Positions 16,244 to 25,063 of a DNA stretch of 64,000 bases are shown here, piece after piece (the first letter of the stretch is position 1; the number at the start of each line of letters is the position of its first letter). The DNA lies in the NCBI GenBank assembly GCA_045543495.1, contig JAZQMO010000066.1:45866-109865 (forward strand), given 5' to 3'. Position numbers and translations under genes: made by a program. Origin of the DNA: RGIG5579 sp045543495 (GTDB taxonomy: Bacteria > Bacillota > Clostridia > Oscillospirales > SIG627). The notes beneath the pieces are model-generated. The model saw only the letters and a program-made list of their open reading frames with translations, was not told where the DNA came from and did not search any database.

Positions 16244-17128
16244 TCAATATCCTCTTTGAATGAAATCCTGCCGGCTTTCCTCAAGGGCCGTTAAAAATTC
16301 ATTCCAGGCATTGGGATTGATAAAAGGATTTTTGTTGGGGTTTTCTATCATATATTCACGCTTTGAAATAGTGCAGTTTTGATTGGGGTGGTTCCCCAAA
16401 ACAATATCTACCTTTTCCTTTTTGAGCTTCTTGATGGTCTCGCCCATTTTCTCGCTCTTATTTTCGGGAAGGCCATATTCTCGGCAATATTCTTTGTATA
16501 CCGTGAGAAAACCAACACCACCGAAATATCCCGCACGAAGAGTCTTGTCCCCGTCGCTTACGTCGAAGAAGAAGGCCATGGTACCGAAGGTGTGGCCGGG
16601 GGCAAGAACGCAATGGATCTTGGTGTTCCCGAGGGCAATGACCTCTCCGTCCTCCAGCGTCTTGTCGGGCCAGCAGATCCCGTCGTGCCCTTCGGGAGCA
16701 AGGTGCATCAGGGCACGCCTTGGCTCTTCACGGATCAGATCCGTATCCACACGGCTCATTAAAATTTTGGCGCCGTAGCGATCACGCAGGCGATTGCCGC
16801 CGCCGAAATGATCAAAGTGCCCGTGGGAATGAATCACGAATTTAATGTCCTTGGGAGAAAAACCGAGGCTTTCAATGGAATGGATCAGGGCATCGTAATG
16901 GTTGGAATAGCCGCTGTCAAAGAGAATGAGACCGTCTCCCGTATCCACGAGGTGCATACAGACCTTTTTGTCTCCTACATAATAAAGATTTCCGAAAATA
17001 CGAAAAGGGTCGATGTTAAAGGCATCGGGATCCGCATAATAGGGGCCGTGCTTGGGGAGAAAATTACCCATTACGGTTTCATAAGGAGCGTTGGGGGCAA
17101 AGTCAAATTCCTTGTATTCTGCTTTCAT
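16244..17128 (-). CDS. metallo-beta-lactamase-fold hydrolase
   Basis: The 294-residue protein has the metal-binding motif HSHGHFDHFGG (HxHxDH), a downstream GHTFGTMAFFFDVSD with the next metal His, and GNHPNQN near the C-terminus. The start DTGDGLILFDSGYSN is typical of the fold. The substrate is unknown. The start overlaps the GDPD stop (ATGA), so it is translationally coupled to the glycerophosphodiesterase and G1P dehydrogenase genes. A related protein is encoded at 42742-43503. Confidence 0.88.
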   Translation of the reverse strand: MKAEYKEFDFAPNAPYETVMGNFLPKHGPYYADPDAFNIDPFRIFGNLYYVGDKKVCMHLVDTGDGLILFDSGYSNHYDALIHSIESLGFSPKDIKFVIHSHGHFDHFGGGNRLRDRYGAKILMSRVDTDLIREEPRRALMHLAPEGHDGICWPDKTLEDGEVIALGNTKIHCVLAPGHTFGTMAFFFDVSDGDKTLRAGYFGGVGFLTVYKEYCREYGLPENKSEKMGETIKKLKKEKVDIVLGNHPNQNCTISKREYMIENPNKNPFINPNAWNEFLTALEESRQDFIQRGY

Positions 17129-17892
17129 TTCGCTTCCTCCAAATCTGCGGGCAATTTTCCCAAAAGCTTCATTAGGGGAACGGGATTGTTGGCGGTGATC
17201 AGATCGGCTCCGAGGTCCAGGAAGAACTGAACGTCCTCCTCGGTATCGGCACAGTAAAAATGCTTGGGCAGGGGAGAGGAAACAAAGTGATCTGCGATTT
17301 CAGACTTTGCCACTCTCATAGAAATACCGAGCTCCTTGTAGTAGTTGTAATCGTTGGGAACGAACTCCTGCATCAAAAAGTCGGGGTAACCCATAGTGCG
17401 TCCGTCATACTTTTCTTTCAGGTAGCGAATGATCTTTCCGCTGAAGGCGTAGAACCAACAGGTGTCAAAATAGCCGTATTTCTTTAAGAGCTCTACGGTC
17501 AGATCTACCGTTTCCTCGGTAAAGGATTTGATCTCCACTCCAAGACGAATGTTTGGAAAATTCTCTCTGCAACAGGTCAGCAGTTCTTCCAGCGTGGGGA
17601 TCTCGGGAGCCAATTTCTTGTACTGATCGCCGAATTTCGTTTCATAGCAGGCGTTCAGCTGTTTGACCTCCTCCAAGGTCAGATCGGCAATGTATTTGCC
17701 CTCGCCGCAGGTTCTCAGAGCGTTGTCATCGTGAATGATCACGGGAACCTTGTCTTTGGTGAGACGAACGTCAAACTCAATGGCATCCACGCCAAGCTTC
17801 ATTGCCTCCACAAAGGAGATCATGGTGTTTTCGGGGTATTTGGAGCACCAGCCGCGGTGTCCTTCCACAAATACGGTTTTCTTTGTATTCAT
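17125..17892 (-). CDS. glycerophosphodiester phosphodiesterase (GDPD family)
   Basis: The 255-residue TIM-barrel protein has EGHRGWCSKYPENT (HR and E), DAIEFDVRLTKDKVPVIIHDD (ExD and the catalytic His), and EIKS in the middle. These are the family's metal and catalytic residues. It hydrolyses glycerophosphodiesters to glycerol phosphate plus an alcohol. No signal peptide is seen, so it should be cytoplasmic. It starts one base after the glycerol-1-phosphate dehydrogenase stop, which suggests that its product is fed to that enzyme. Confidence 0.9.
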   Translation of the reverse strand: MNTKKTVFVEGHRGWCSKYPENTMISFVEAMKLGVDAIEFDVRLTKDKVPVIIHDDNALRTCGEGKYIADLTLEEVKQLNACYETKFGDQYKKLAPEIPTLEELLTCCRENFPNIRLGVEIKSFTEETVDLTVELLKKYGYFDTCWFYAFSGKIIRYLKEKYDGRTMGYPDFLMQEFVPNDYNYYKELGISMRVAKSEIADHFVSSPLPKHFYCADTEEDVQFFLDLGADLITANNPVPLMKLLGKLPADLEEAK

Positions 17893-17893
17893 T

Positions 17894-19210
17894 TTACATC
17901 TTCTCCAATTCTTTGTTCATTTCGTCCTGCAGGCCAAGATCCCAAACCAGTCGGGATAAAACATACTTGTCACGAATGTCGGCGCTGGCTCGGAATACAG
18001 TGGTAAGAGGAGTGGGATCCTCGCTTTTTTTCGGTAAATTCAGTTTATCATAAAGAGCCTGGAGCTTCTCGGGGGAAGGAATGTGCGCTTGGATCAAATG
18101 GCAGATCTGATCCCATTTTTCCAAAATGACCTCAAGTCTTGCCTTGTGCTTTTCGGGATCGTATTTGCCTTCCTTTTCCTCCAGAGCGATCATAGCCTCT
18201 GCGCCCTTACCGAGAAGGGTGCGAAGCTCCTTTTTGTGCTTCTCATAGGAAAAAGCCTTGACAGAGGCCAGAGCCTTTTCTCTGTCGGGTGTGGCGGCAA
18301 GAAGCTTGTGGTAGATTGTAGAAGCAATATAGGTGCCTGCGGCGCATTGCAGACCGTGCAGATCTGCTTCCATCCCGAATTCCAAGGCTCTCATATCCCA
18401 AACATGGGAGAGATAATGCTCCACTCCGGAGGCGGGGCGGGAAACACCGGCCAGATTCATAGCGATTCCCGTAATCACAAGTCCCTCCAAAACGGCTTCC
18501 ACCGCTTCGTCCTTGCGGGACAGGAGCCCATCGGCATTGTCTACACATTTTTGCAGAGAATCCTGAACCAGCTTTGAAATGGTATCGCAGTAGTACTCAC
18601 CCAGAATCAGATTTGCGATTTTCCATTCGCAAATGCTCACATATTTTGCAAGCATATCTCCAAGGCCTGCCTTCAGCATTTCCATGGGCGCTGTTTTCAC
18701 AAGATCGGTGTCTCCGATGATCACCTGAGCCGAACGGGAGGGCAGGGAAACCTTCAATCCGTCCATCGCCATAGAGCTGGTGGCAGATGCATAGCCATCC
18801 ATAGAGGGGGCGGTGGCTATGATGATGTAACGAGTCTTTCTCGTGGCAGAAAGGATCTTTCCGATATCGTTGATCACCCCCGAGCCCAGAGCGATTACGG
18901 TGTCACAACTGTTGTCAAAGTGCATCACAGCCGATCCGACGGCTCTCTCATCGGGCTCAATGCGGGATAAAGGAAAAATGTATTGACTCATTCCAATTCC
19001 GTTTTCCTTCAGCATTTCTCCGATCCGAGCCCCTGCCAGAGGATAGGTATTTTGATCGGCTAAAAGGAAGGCTTTTTTGGCGCCCATTCTTTTCAGTTCT
19101 TGAGGAAGCGCCTGCAATGCTCCCTTTCCAATATGTACACTTTCGATTCCGCAGTGGTGCGCTTTCCCGCAGAAGGGGCACACATCTGTTTCAATGGCGG
19201 ATAAATTCAT
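17894..19210 (-). CDS. egsA: sn-glycerol-1-phosphate dehydrogenase (EgsA/AraM family)
   Basis: The 438-residue protein belongs to the AraM / G1P dehydrogenase branch of the Fe-ADH/GldA superfamily. It shows the nucleotide motif ALGSGVINDIGK, the family block TAPSMDGYASATSSM, the metal-site segment KAGLGDMLAKYVSICEWK and a later SGVEHYLSHVWDM with the metal His residues. The family interconverts dihydroxyacetone phosphate and glycerol-1-phosphate, and Bacillus AraM is reported to be nickel-dependent. The N-terminus carries CPFCGKAHHCG, a Cys/His-rich patch seen in some AraM homologues. GAGGTGATTTT precedes the ATG. It is the first gene of a three- or four-gene operon next to a DeoR regulator. 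Confidence 0.87.
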   Translation of the reverse strand: MNLSAIETDVCPFCGKAHHCGIESVHIGKGALQALPQELKRMGAKKAFLLADQNTYPLAGARIGEMLKENGIGMSQYIFPLSRIEPDERAVGSAVMHFDNSCDTVIALGSGVINDIGKILSATRKTRYIIIATAPSMDGYASATSSMAMDGLKVSLPSRSAQVIIGDTDLVKTAPMEMLKAGLGDMLAKYVSICEWKIANLILGEYYCDTISKLVQDSLQKCVDNADGLLSRKDEAVEAVLEGLVITGIAMNLAGVSRPASGVEHYLSHVWDMRALEFGMEADLHGLQCAAGTYIASTIYHKLLAATPDREKALASVKAFSYEKHKKELRTLLGKGAEAMIALEEKEGKYDPEKHKARLEVILEKWDQICHLIQAHIPSPEKLQALYDKLNLPKKSEDPTPLTTVFRASADIRDKYVLSRLVWDLGLQDEMNKELEKM

Positions 19211-19227
19211 AAAATCACCTCATTCTT

Positions 19228-19255
19228 ATTATAATACAAATGAAAAAAGTTTCAA
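19228..19255 (-). promoter_or_regulatory. promoter of the glycerol-1-phosphate operon
   Basis: On the minus strand TTGAAA (19255-19250), 16 bases, and TATAAT (19233-19228) lie just upstream of the EgsA start at 19210. Confidence 0.65.
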
Positions 19256-19270
19256 GATGTGAAAAAACGC

Positions 19271-19300
19271 TTGACGAAATAATCAAAAAATGATTATAAT
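19271..19300 (+). promoter_or_regulatory. promoter of the deoR-like gene with candidate operator
   Basis: TTGACG (19271-19276), 18 bases, TATAAT (19295-19300). Between the boxes lies AATCA-AAAAA-TGATT (19281-19295), an inverted repeat that would suit autoregulation. The divergent promoter is about 20 bases away. Confidence 0.6.
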
Positions 19301-19330
19301 AGTGACATAAAATGATCGGAGAGTGATAAA

Positions 19331-20026
19331 ATGTCCGTTTTTAATCGGGAAGAGGAGTATTTGAAGCTTTTGCGACAGCGGGCGTATACCGTAAAGGAAT
19401 TATCTTCCGTTTTATATGTCAGTCAGCCCACCGTACGCCGAGACCTTATTGTATTAAAGGAAAAGGATCTGCTTGTTTGTCAGCGGGGCGTGGTCAGGCT
19501 GAAGGGGAAGACTGCGGATCAGCGGATTCCCTTGTTTGTTCGGGATCTTGAGTCCACCGAGGAAAAAACGGCAATCGGAAAAACGGCCTCGCTCCTTGTG
19601 AAGGATGGGGATGTCATTTTTATGGATGCTTCTACCACCGCCTGTCATATCTTGCCGTATTTGAAAAATTACAAAAACCTGCTTTTGATCACAAACGGAG
19701 CCACCGCCGCTATTACCGCAACAGGCCTTGGGATCAAAACCATTTGCACCGGCGGGGAAATGACCCCCGAATCCCTCTCCTTTGTGGGAACGGACACGGA
19801 GGACCTTCTGAAGCGCTACAATGCCGATCTTGCCTTTTTCTCTTGCCGTGGCATCAGTGAGGACGGATTTGTTACCGATAACTCCATTTTGGAAAACGCC
19901 GTTCGCCGTATTATGATCCGTCAGGCCAAGAAAGCGTATTTGGTTTGCGACCGAAGTAAAATGGGAAAAACCTTTCTCAATACCCTCTGCCATCGGGATG
20001 AGCTTTGCGGGGTCATAACAGAATAA
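19331..20026 (+). CDS. DeoR-family transcriptional regulator
   Basis: The 231-residue protein has the N-terminal DeoR helix-turn-helix (YTVKELSSVLYVSQPTVRRDLIVLKEKDLL, about 17-47) and the C-terminal sugar-phosphate sensing domain with DASTTACHILPYL, ITNGATAA, TGGEMTPESLSFVG and FFSCRGISEDG. DeoR regulators sense phosphorylated sugars or polyols. Divergent placement beside the G1P dehydrogenase operon suggests that it represses this operon in response to a glycerol-phosphate-like ligand. This is an inference. Confidence 0.92.
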   Translation: MSVFNREEEYLKLLRQRAYTVKELSSVLYVSQPTVRRDLIVLKEKDLLVCQRGVVRLKGKTADQRIPLFVRDLESTEEKTAIGKTASLLVKDGDVIFMDASTTACHILPYLKNYKNLLLITNGATAAITATGLGIKTICTGGEMTPESLSFVGTDTEDLLKRYNADLAFFSCRGISEDGFVTDNSILENAVRRIMIRQAKKAYLVCDRSKMGKTFLNTLCHRDELCGVITE

Positions 20027-20062
20027 AAAATGCTTTGCCGATCATTCGGCAAAGCATTTTTG
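20027..20062. terminator. bidirectional terminator between deoR-like gene and gpsA
   Basis: TGCTTTGCCG-ATCATT-CGGCAAAGCA, with A runs before and T runs after, so it serves both converging genes. Confidence 0.85.
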
Positions 20063-20063
20063 A

Positions 20064-21026
20064 TTAAAACTCTTGCTTTAGGCTGCGACAAAACAAATTT
20101 TGCATTTCCTCGTGAAGGTCGGCCTGTTCATACAATAGCCTGTATACTGCACTGCAAATGGGGAGCTCCACCCCTGTTTTTTTCGAAAGATGATGCAGGG
20201 CCTTTACGGTGTAGTAGCCCTCGGCCAAGGAGTCAAACTCCTCTCCCTTGGCAAAGGCTTCTCCGAAGGCACGGTTGTGGCTGAACTCGGAAAAGACCGT
20301 GGCTTCGTAATCCCCCAAATGGCAAAGACCGTAAGCGGAAAGCTCATTGCCTCCGCAGGCCTTGATCAGCCTTGCGATCTCACGGGTTCCTCTTGACATT
20401 AAAGCCCCCTTGAGACTCTTCTGGCCGATCCCGTCCAAAATGCCTGCGGCAATTCCGATGACGTTTTTGGCCGCTCCTCCGATCTCGTTTCCGATCAGAT
20501 CGCTTCCGTAATAAAACCGGATCAGAGGCCCCTTGAAGGATTCTATCAATTCGGCCTTCAGGGCGTCATCCTCGCTGTCAATGACCATACAGTTTGGGAT
20601 CCCGTCTACAAATTCTTTCGGGTGGCCGGGACCGAGCCAAACGGCAACCTTGGCACCTTCTCCCATTACCGAGCGGAAGACCTGCGTTAAGCGATAGCCC
20701 GTTTCAATTTCAATTCCCTTCATACAAAGGGTGAATCGTTTCTCTTCGGTAGAAACCCCGCTTTCCCGTATTTCGGTCAGCAGGGAGCGAAGAGCTTGGG
20801 ACGGAATGGAAATCACAATGGTATCGGACGAAAGAGCTTCCTTAAAATCGGAGATCAGGGAAAGGGAAGGGGAAAGGCTGACCGTTCCGTTGGTTCCTTT
20901 TTCCTTCAGCTCCCGAAAGTGCTTGGAGTCCTCTTTCCCGTAAAGGGAAACCTCGTGACCAACCTTGCATAAATACCAAGCGATAAAGGTGCCCCATCTT
21001 CCGCACCCAATGACAGAGATCTTCAT
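20064..21026 (-). CDS. gpsA: NAD(P)-dependent sn-glycerol-3-phosphate dehydrogenase
   Basis: The 320-residue protein has an N-terminal Rossmann motif VIGCGRWGTFIAWYL and, later, the active-site segments GAAKNVIGIAAG (containing the catalytic Lys) and SRGTREIARLI. It makes glycerol-3-phosphate for phospholipids. The gene follows ftsH by 3 bases, the last of a seven-gene operon. The canonical GxGxxG is GCGRWG. The segment VWLGPGHPKEFVDG replaces the usual SGPSFAxE motif, with Gly and His where Ser and Ala are expected, so it is a divergent GpsA. Confidence 0.88.
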   Translation of the reverse strand: MKISVIGCGRWGTFIAWYLCKVGHEVSLYGKEDSKHFRELKEKGTNGTVSLSPSLSLISDFKEALSSDTIVISIPSQALRSLLTEIRESGVSTEEKRFTLCMKGIEIETGYRLTQVFRSVMGEGAKVAVWLGPGHPKEFVDGIPNCMVIDSEDDALKAELIESFKGPLIRFYYGSDLIGNEIGGAAKNVIGIAAGILDGIGQKSLKGALMSRGTREIARLIKACGGNELSAYGLCHLGDYEATVFSEFSHNRAFGEAFAKGEEFDSLAEGYYTVKALHHLSKKTGVELPICSAVYRLLYEQADLHEEMQNLFCRSLKQEF

Positions 21027-21029
21027 TCC

Positions 21030-23048
21030 TTACTCCTTGGGCGCCTGAGTCTGATTGCCCTCTTCCTTGCGAGCCGCAGCGGCTGCTTCGTCGGCCAGCT
21101 TTTCCGCAAGGGTGGTTGCGGCCTTTGCGGCGTCAGACTCACGCTTCTTGGCGTTCTCGTCAATGCTCTTTTGAATTTTGGCTTCCTTGATGGAGGCAAC
21201 GCTCTCTTTGGTTGCGTCCTCCTTCATGGCTTCCTCAAATTGCTCGGCATCCATCACCTCGTGCTCCATCAAAAACTCTGCCACAAAGTGGAGTTTTTCC
21301 ATATTGGTGTTCAAAAGCTCTGCGGCCTTCTCATAGGCACGGTTCATAATGGCCAAGGTCTCCTCATCGATCATAGCGGCGATCTTTTCGGAGTAGTTGG
21401 GGGTGTTGCTGAAATCACGCCCGAGGAATACCTCTCCGTTTCCGCTGCCGTAAACCACAGGGCCGAGCTTCTCGTTCATACCGTATTTTGTGACCATGTT
21501 GCGGGCGATCTCGGTGGCTCTTTGCAGATCGTTGGAGGCACCGGTGGAAATATCGCCGAGGATCAATTTTTCTGCCACTCTGCCGCCCAAGAGGGAAACC
21601 AGCTCTTCTTCCATTTCAAGCTTGGAAAGATAGCTCTTTTCCTCGCTGGGGAGAGACAGGGTGTAACCGCCTGCTCTGCCGGAAGGAATGATAGAGATCT
21701 GATGCACACGGTCCTGCGTCTCCAAGAAGTGAGTCACAATGGCGTGACCCGCCTCGTGGTAAGCCGTCAGCTTTCTATCCTTTTCGGGAATGATCTTGCT
21801 CTTTTTCTGCGGGCCAACAAGAACCTTAATGGTGGCCTCCTCAAGCTCTGTGCTGCCGATGAGCTTTTTGCCCTTTCGTGCGGCAAGGAGCGCAGCCTCG
21901 TTCAAAAGGTTGGCAAGATCCGCACCGGTAAAGCCGGGGGTGGATTTTGCCAGAGTATTCAAATTAACACCCTCTTCAAAGGGCTTATTCTTGGCGTGAA
22001 CCTTCAAAATGGCCTCTCTGCCCTTGATATCGGGGTAGTTTACTGTTACCTGACGGTCAAATCGACCGGGACGAAGGAGAGCGGGATCCAAAATGTCGGG
22101 GCGGTTGGTGGCCGCCATCACAATGACGCCCTCGTTGGAGCCGAAGCCGTCCATTTCAACCAAAAGCTGGTTCAAGGTCTGCTCTCGTTCATCGTGACCG
22201 CCGCCGAGACCTGCACCTCTGTGACGGCCTACGGCATCGATCTCGTCAATAAAGACGATGCTGGGAGCATTCTTTTTTGCATTTTCAAACAGATCACGAA
22301 CACGGGATGCACCCACACCCACATACATTTCAACAAAATCGGGGCCGGAAATGGAGTAGAAGGGAACTCCTGCTTCTCCTGCCACCGCCTTTGCCAAAAG
22401 GGTCTTACCGGTACCGGGAGGGCCCACCAACAGAACACCGTGGGGAATTCTTGCGCCAAGTTCCTGAAAACGGGCGGGATTTTTGAGAAAATCCACCACC
22501 TCGGTCAATTCTTCCTTTTCCTCATCCGCACCGGCAACATCGGCAAAAAAGACCTTTTTCTTTTCGTCACTGCCCATTTTGGCCCGTGCTTTACCAAAGG
22601 AATTGATCCTGCCGCCCTTTCCGCCTCCCGCCTGATTCATGGCGTAGAACCAAAGGCCGATCACAATGGCGGCTAGGATAACATAGGGCAGAATATTGAC
22701 CCACCAAGGGAAGGTCTGCGGCGCCTCGTAATCATACTTTTCCAGATTCCCGCCGCTGCCGTCTTCAAGCTTTTGATTTTTCTTTACGAATTCATTCACA
22801 TCCTCGCGGAAGGCCTGAATACTCATAAGATCAAAAACCACCTTTTTCTTATCCGTGGTTACAACGGTCAATTCACCGTCTGCCTGAATGGTGAATTCCT
22901 TGACCTGATCCTTTTCAAACAGCTGAACGATCTTGCTGTAGGTCATTTCCTCGGTTTCCGTCATACCGAACAGGGTGCTGGAAACCATAATCACAGCAAG
23001 GATCAGTACACAATAAAAAATAATAACCTTGAAATTGCTTTTTTTCAT
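21030..23048 (-). CDS. ftsH: ATP-dependent zinc metalloprotease FtsH
   Basis: The 672-residue membrane protease has TM segments near residues 5-25 and 115-137, the AAA domain with Walker A GPPGTGKT, Walker B IVFIDEIDAVG, the second region of homology TNRPDILDPALLRPGRFDRQ, and the zinc site HEAGH near residue 430. The C-terminus is Ala/Lys/Glu-rich and looks disordered. It degrades membrane and regulatory proteins. It lies 31 bases after hpt, the usual hpt-ftsH order of Firmicutes. Confidence 0.97.
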   Translation of the reverse strand: MKKSNFKVIIFYCVLILAVIMVSSTLFGMTETEEMTYSKIVQLFEKDQVKEFTIQADGELTVVTTDKKKVVFDLMSIQAFREDVNEFVKKNQKLEDGSGGNLEKYDYEAPQTFPWWVNILPYVILAAIVIGLWFYAMNQAGGGKGGRINSFGKARAKMGSDEKKKVFFADVAGADEEKEELTEVVDFLKNPARFQELGARIPHGVLLVGPPGTGKTLLAKAVAGEAGVPFYSISGPDFVEMYVGVGASRVRDLFENAKKNAPSIVFIDEIDAVGRHRGAGLGGGHDEREQTLNQLLVEMDGFGSNEGVIVMAATNRPDILDPALLRPGRFDRQVTVNYPDIKGREAILKVHAKNKPFEEGVNLNTLAKSTPGFTGADLANLLNEAALLAARKGKKLIGSTELEEATIKVLVGPQKKSKIIPEKDRKLTAYHEAGHAIVTHFLETQDRVHQISIIPSGRAGGYTLSLPSEEKSYLSKLEMEEELVSLLGGRVAEKLILGDISTGASNDLQRATEIARNMVTKYGMNEKLGPVVYGSGNGEVFLGRDFSNTPNYSEKIAAMIDEETLAIMNRAYEKAAELLNTNMEKLHFVAEFLMEHEVMDAEQFEEAMKEDATKESVASIKEAKIQKSIDENAKKRESDAAKAATTLAEKLADEAAAAARKEEGNQTQAPKE

Positions 23049-23079
23049 TTCGAAATCAATTACTCCTTGGGATGGGTTT

Positions 23080-23649
23080 TTATGAATAAATCTCGGGCTT
23101 TAATACGCCTATGTAGGGAAGATTGCGGTACTTTTCGTCATAATCCAGACCGTAGCCGATGAGGAATTGATCCTCCACCTCAAAGCCCTTGAAGTCAACC
23201 TCTATGGGAACCACTCTTCTGGCAGGCTTATCCAGCATGGTGCAGATCCGAACGGAATTTGCCCCTACCTCCTTTAAGATCTCGGAAAGAGTATGAAGGG
23301 TTCTGCCGCTGTCCAAAATATCCTCTACCAAAAGCACATCCGCACCCTTGAGGACGGCACTGTCGGGAAAGCTTTCCACATCCACACTGCCCTTGGAGGA
23401 GGTGGAGTCGCCGTAGCTGGAGGCACGCAAAAATACGATCTGGCAGGGAAGATCCAGCTTTCGGATCAGATCGGCCACGAAAATGAAGGAGCCCTTCAAT
23501 ACGCTGATCAAAATAAAGGGGCGTTCCATACATCCGTCCCGATAGGTGTCCGTGATCTCCTTGGCAAGGCGATCCAGCATGGTATTGATGTCCTCTGCGG
23601 AATAGAGTATAGATTCTACATCCGCCTCCAGGGTTGTAAATTTTGACAT
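23080..23649 (-). CDS. hpt: hypoxanthine phosphoribosyltransferase
   Basis: The 189-residue enzyme salvages hypoxanthine and guanine with PRPP. It has the PRPP-binding signature VLLVEDILDSGRTL (about 104-117), ISVLKGSFIFVADLIR and the C-terminal FLIGYGLDYDEKYRNLPYIGVL. It is in the tilS-hpt-ftsH order common to Firmicutes. Confidence 0.96.
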   Translation of the reverse strand: MSKFTTLEADVESILYSAEDINTMLDRLAKEITDTYRDGCMERPFILISVLKGSFIFVADLIRKLDLPCQIVFLRASSYGDSTSSKGSVDVESFPDSAVLKGADVLLVEDILDSGRTLHTLSEILKEVGANSVRICTMLDKPARRVVPIEVDFKGFEVEDQFLIGYGLDYDEKYRNLPYIGVLKPEIYS

Positions 23650-23673
23650 GGTTTTGACTTCCTCTCTGAATTG

Positions 23674-25062
23674 CTATTTTATATTCTTGTTTTCTAATTT
23701 CAGTGTGATCTTCTTTAGCCCCGCCTCGTCCCGCAATTTATCGCAAAGACCGAAATAGGGAACCCAAAGAATTTCCTTTTCGTCACATAAAAGGGGCGTG
23801 CGATCTCTGGTATAGGAGGGGATCTTTCCGTCGCAGAAGAGCTTTTTTACGCTTTTGGTCATTCCGTTCATACGGATCTTGTCTCCGCTGCGATAGTTTC
23901 TCACGAACATCGCTCCTTCTATTCTATCGGATACCGCCTCAAGAATCAAGAGCTTTTTGTTAATATTTGTCGCTTTTCCAACCTCTTCCTCGCCGATGGT
24001 TAAAATATGTCCCGTAGCCTCAATGAGGTTTTTCCCTACCTTGACCCTTTGCAAAAAGTCGGGGCACTCATTCTTTTCCTTGCGGGATTCAAAGATCAGA
24101 TTGCCGCCCAGCACCGTAAAACAGTATACGTCGCATATTTCAATTATTTTACCCTCAAAGGGAGATTTTAATAACGAAATTAAGGATTGAAACCGCTCAA
24201 AGGAAATGGAAATGTTTTGTTTCTTGGCCATTCTTGACAAAATCATGTAAAGGATGGGGTAAGAGGCTTCCTTTTCCGTTAAAGGGCTCAGGGCCTTAAT
24301 CTTGCATACGCCCTCTTCGGGGAAAATCTCCTTTTCCCGACAATAGTGATCCGCCGCTTCCTCTGCCAAAGCCTCCTGCCACCTTGCCTGTGTGGCGAAG
24401 CGGTTCAGAGCACCCTCGGCATCGGAGTTGATCTTCTTTATCTCGGGCAAGATCCTTTCCCGAATACGGTTTCTTGTAATAAGAATATCAAGGTTGCTTG
24501 AATCTTTTGTGAACGCCAATTGATTTTCCTTGCAAAAGGAGAGAATTTCCTCCTTGGAAAACGCCATCAAGGGACGGATCACTCTCCCTCGCTTCTCGGG
24601 GATCCCACTGCAGCCCTGAAATCCCGTTCCCCGAATCAAGCGAAACAGTACGGTCTCTGCCTGATCGGATGCGGAGTGAGCGGTGGCAATGCGATCGTAC
24701 CCCTCCCTTTGGCAAACCTTCTCCAAAAGGCGGTATCGCTCGATCCTCGCCCCTTCCTCCAAGCCCACGGAGTGCTCCCTGCAAAAGGCTGGCACATCGG
24801 CCTTTTCAAGGTAAAAGTCTACCCCTGCCGCCCTGCAAGCCTCTTTGGCAAATTCGGCATCGGCATCGGCCTCCGCACCACGGATCCCGTGGTGCACGTG
24901 GCAAGCCCCCACCCAAAGCTTCATTTCTTCTTTTGCCGTAAGGAGAAGCTGCAACAGGCAAACCGAATCCTTCCCTCCGGAAAAGGCCACCAGAATCCTG
25001 TCGCCTTCCCGAATGAGGCCTCTTTTTTTTGCATCGGCAAGAAAAGCCTTGTAAAGCTCCAT
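23674..25062 (-). CDS. tilS: tRNA(Ile)-lysidine synthase
   Basis: The 462-residue enzyme converts the wobble cytidine of the minor tRNA-Ile to lysidine with ATP. The PP-loop SGGKDS is near the N-terminus, HHGIRGAEAD and TAHSASDQAETVLFRLIRGTG follow, and the C-terminal TilS domain ends the protein. The ATG at 25062 is preferred, one base after the dnaB stop. A longer in-frame start at 25089 would lie inside dnaB. Confidence 0.94.
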   Translation of the reverse strand: MELYKAFLADAKKRGLIREGDRILVAFSGGKDSVCLLQLLLTAKEEMKLWVGACHVHHGIRGAEADADAEFAKEACRAAGVDFYLEKADVPAFCREHSVGLEEGARIERYRLLEKVCQREGYDRIATAHSASDQAETVLFRLIRGTGFQGCSGIPEKRGRVIRPLMAFSKEEILSFCKENQLAFTKDSSNLDILITRNRIRERILPEIKKINSDAEGALNRFATQARWQEALAEEAADHYCREKEIFPEEGVCKIKALSPLTEKEASYPILYMILSRMAKKQNISISFERFQSLISLLKSPFEGKIIEICDVYCFTVLGGNLIFESRKEKNECPDFLQRVKVGKNLIEATGHILTIGEEEVGKATNINKKLLILEAVSDRIEGAMFVRNYRSGDKIRMNGMTKSVKKLFCDGKIPSYTRDRTPLLCDEKEILWVPYFGLCDKLRDEAGLKKITLKLENKNIK

Positions 25063-25063
25063 A

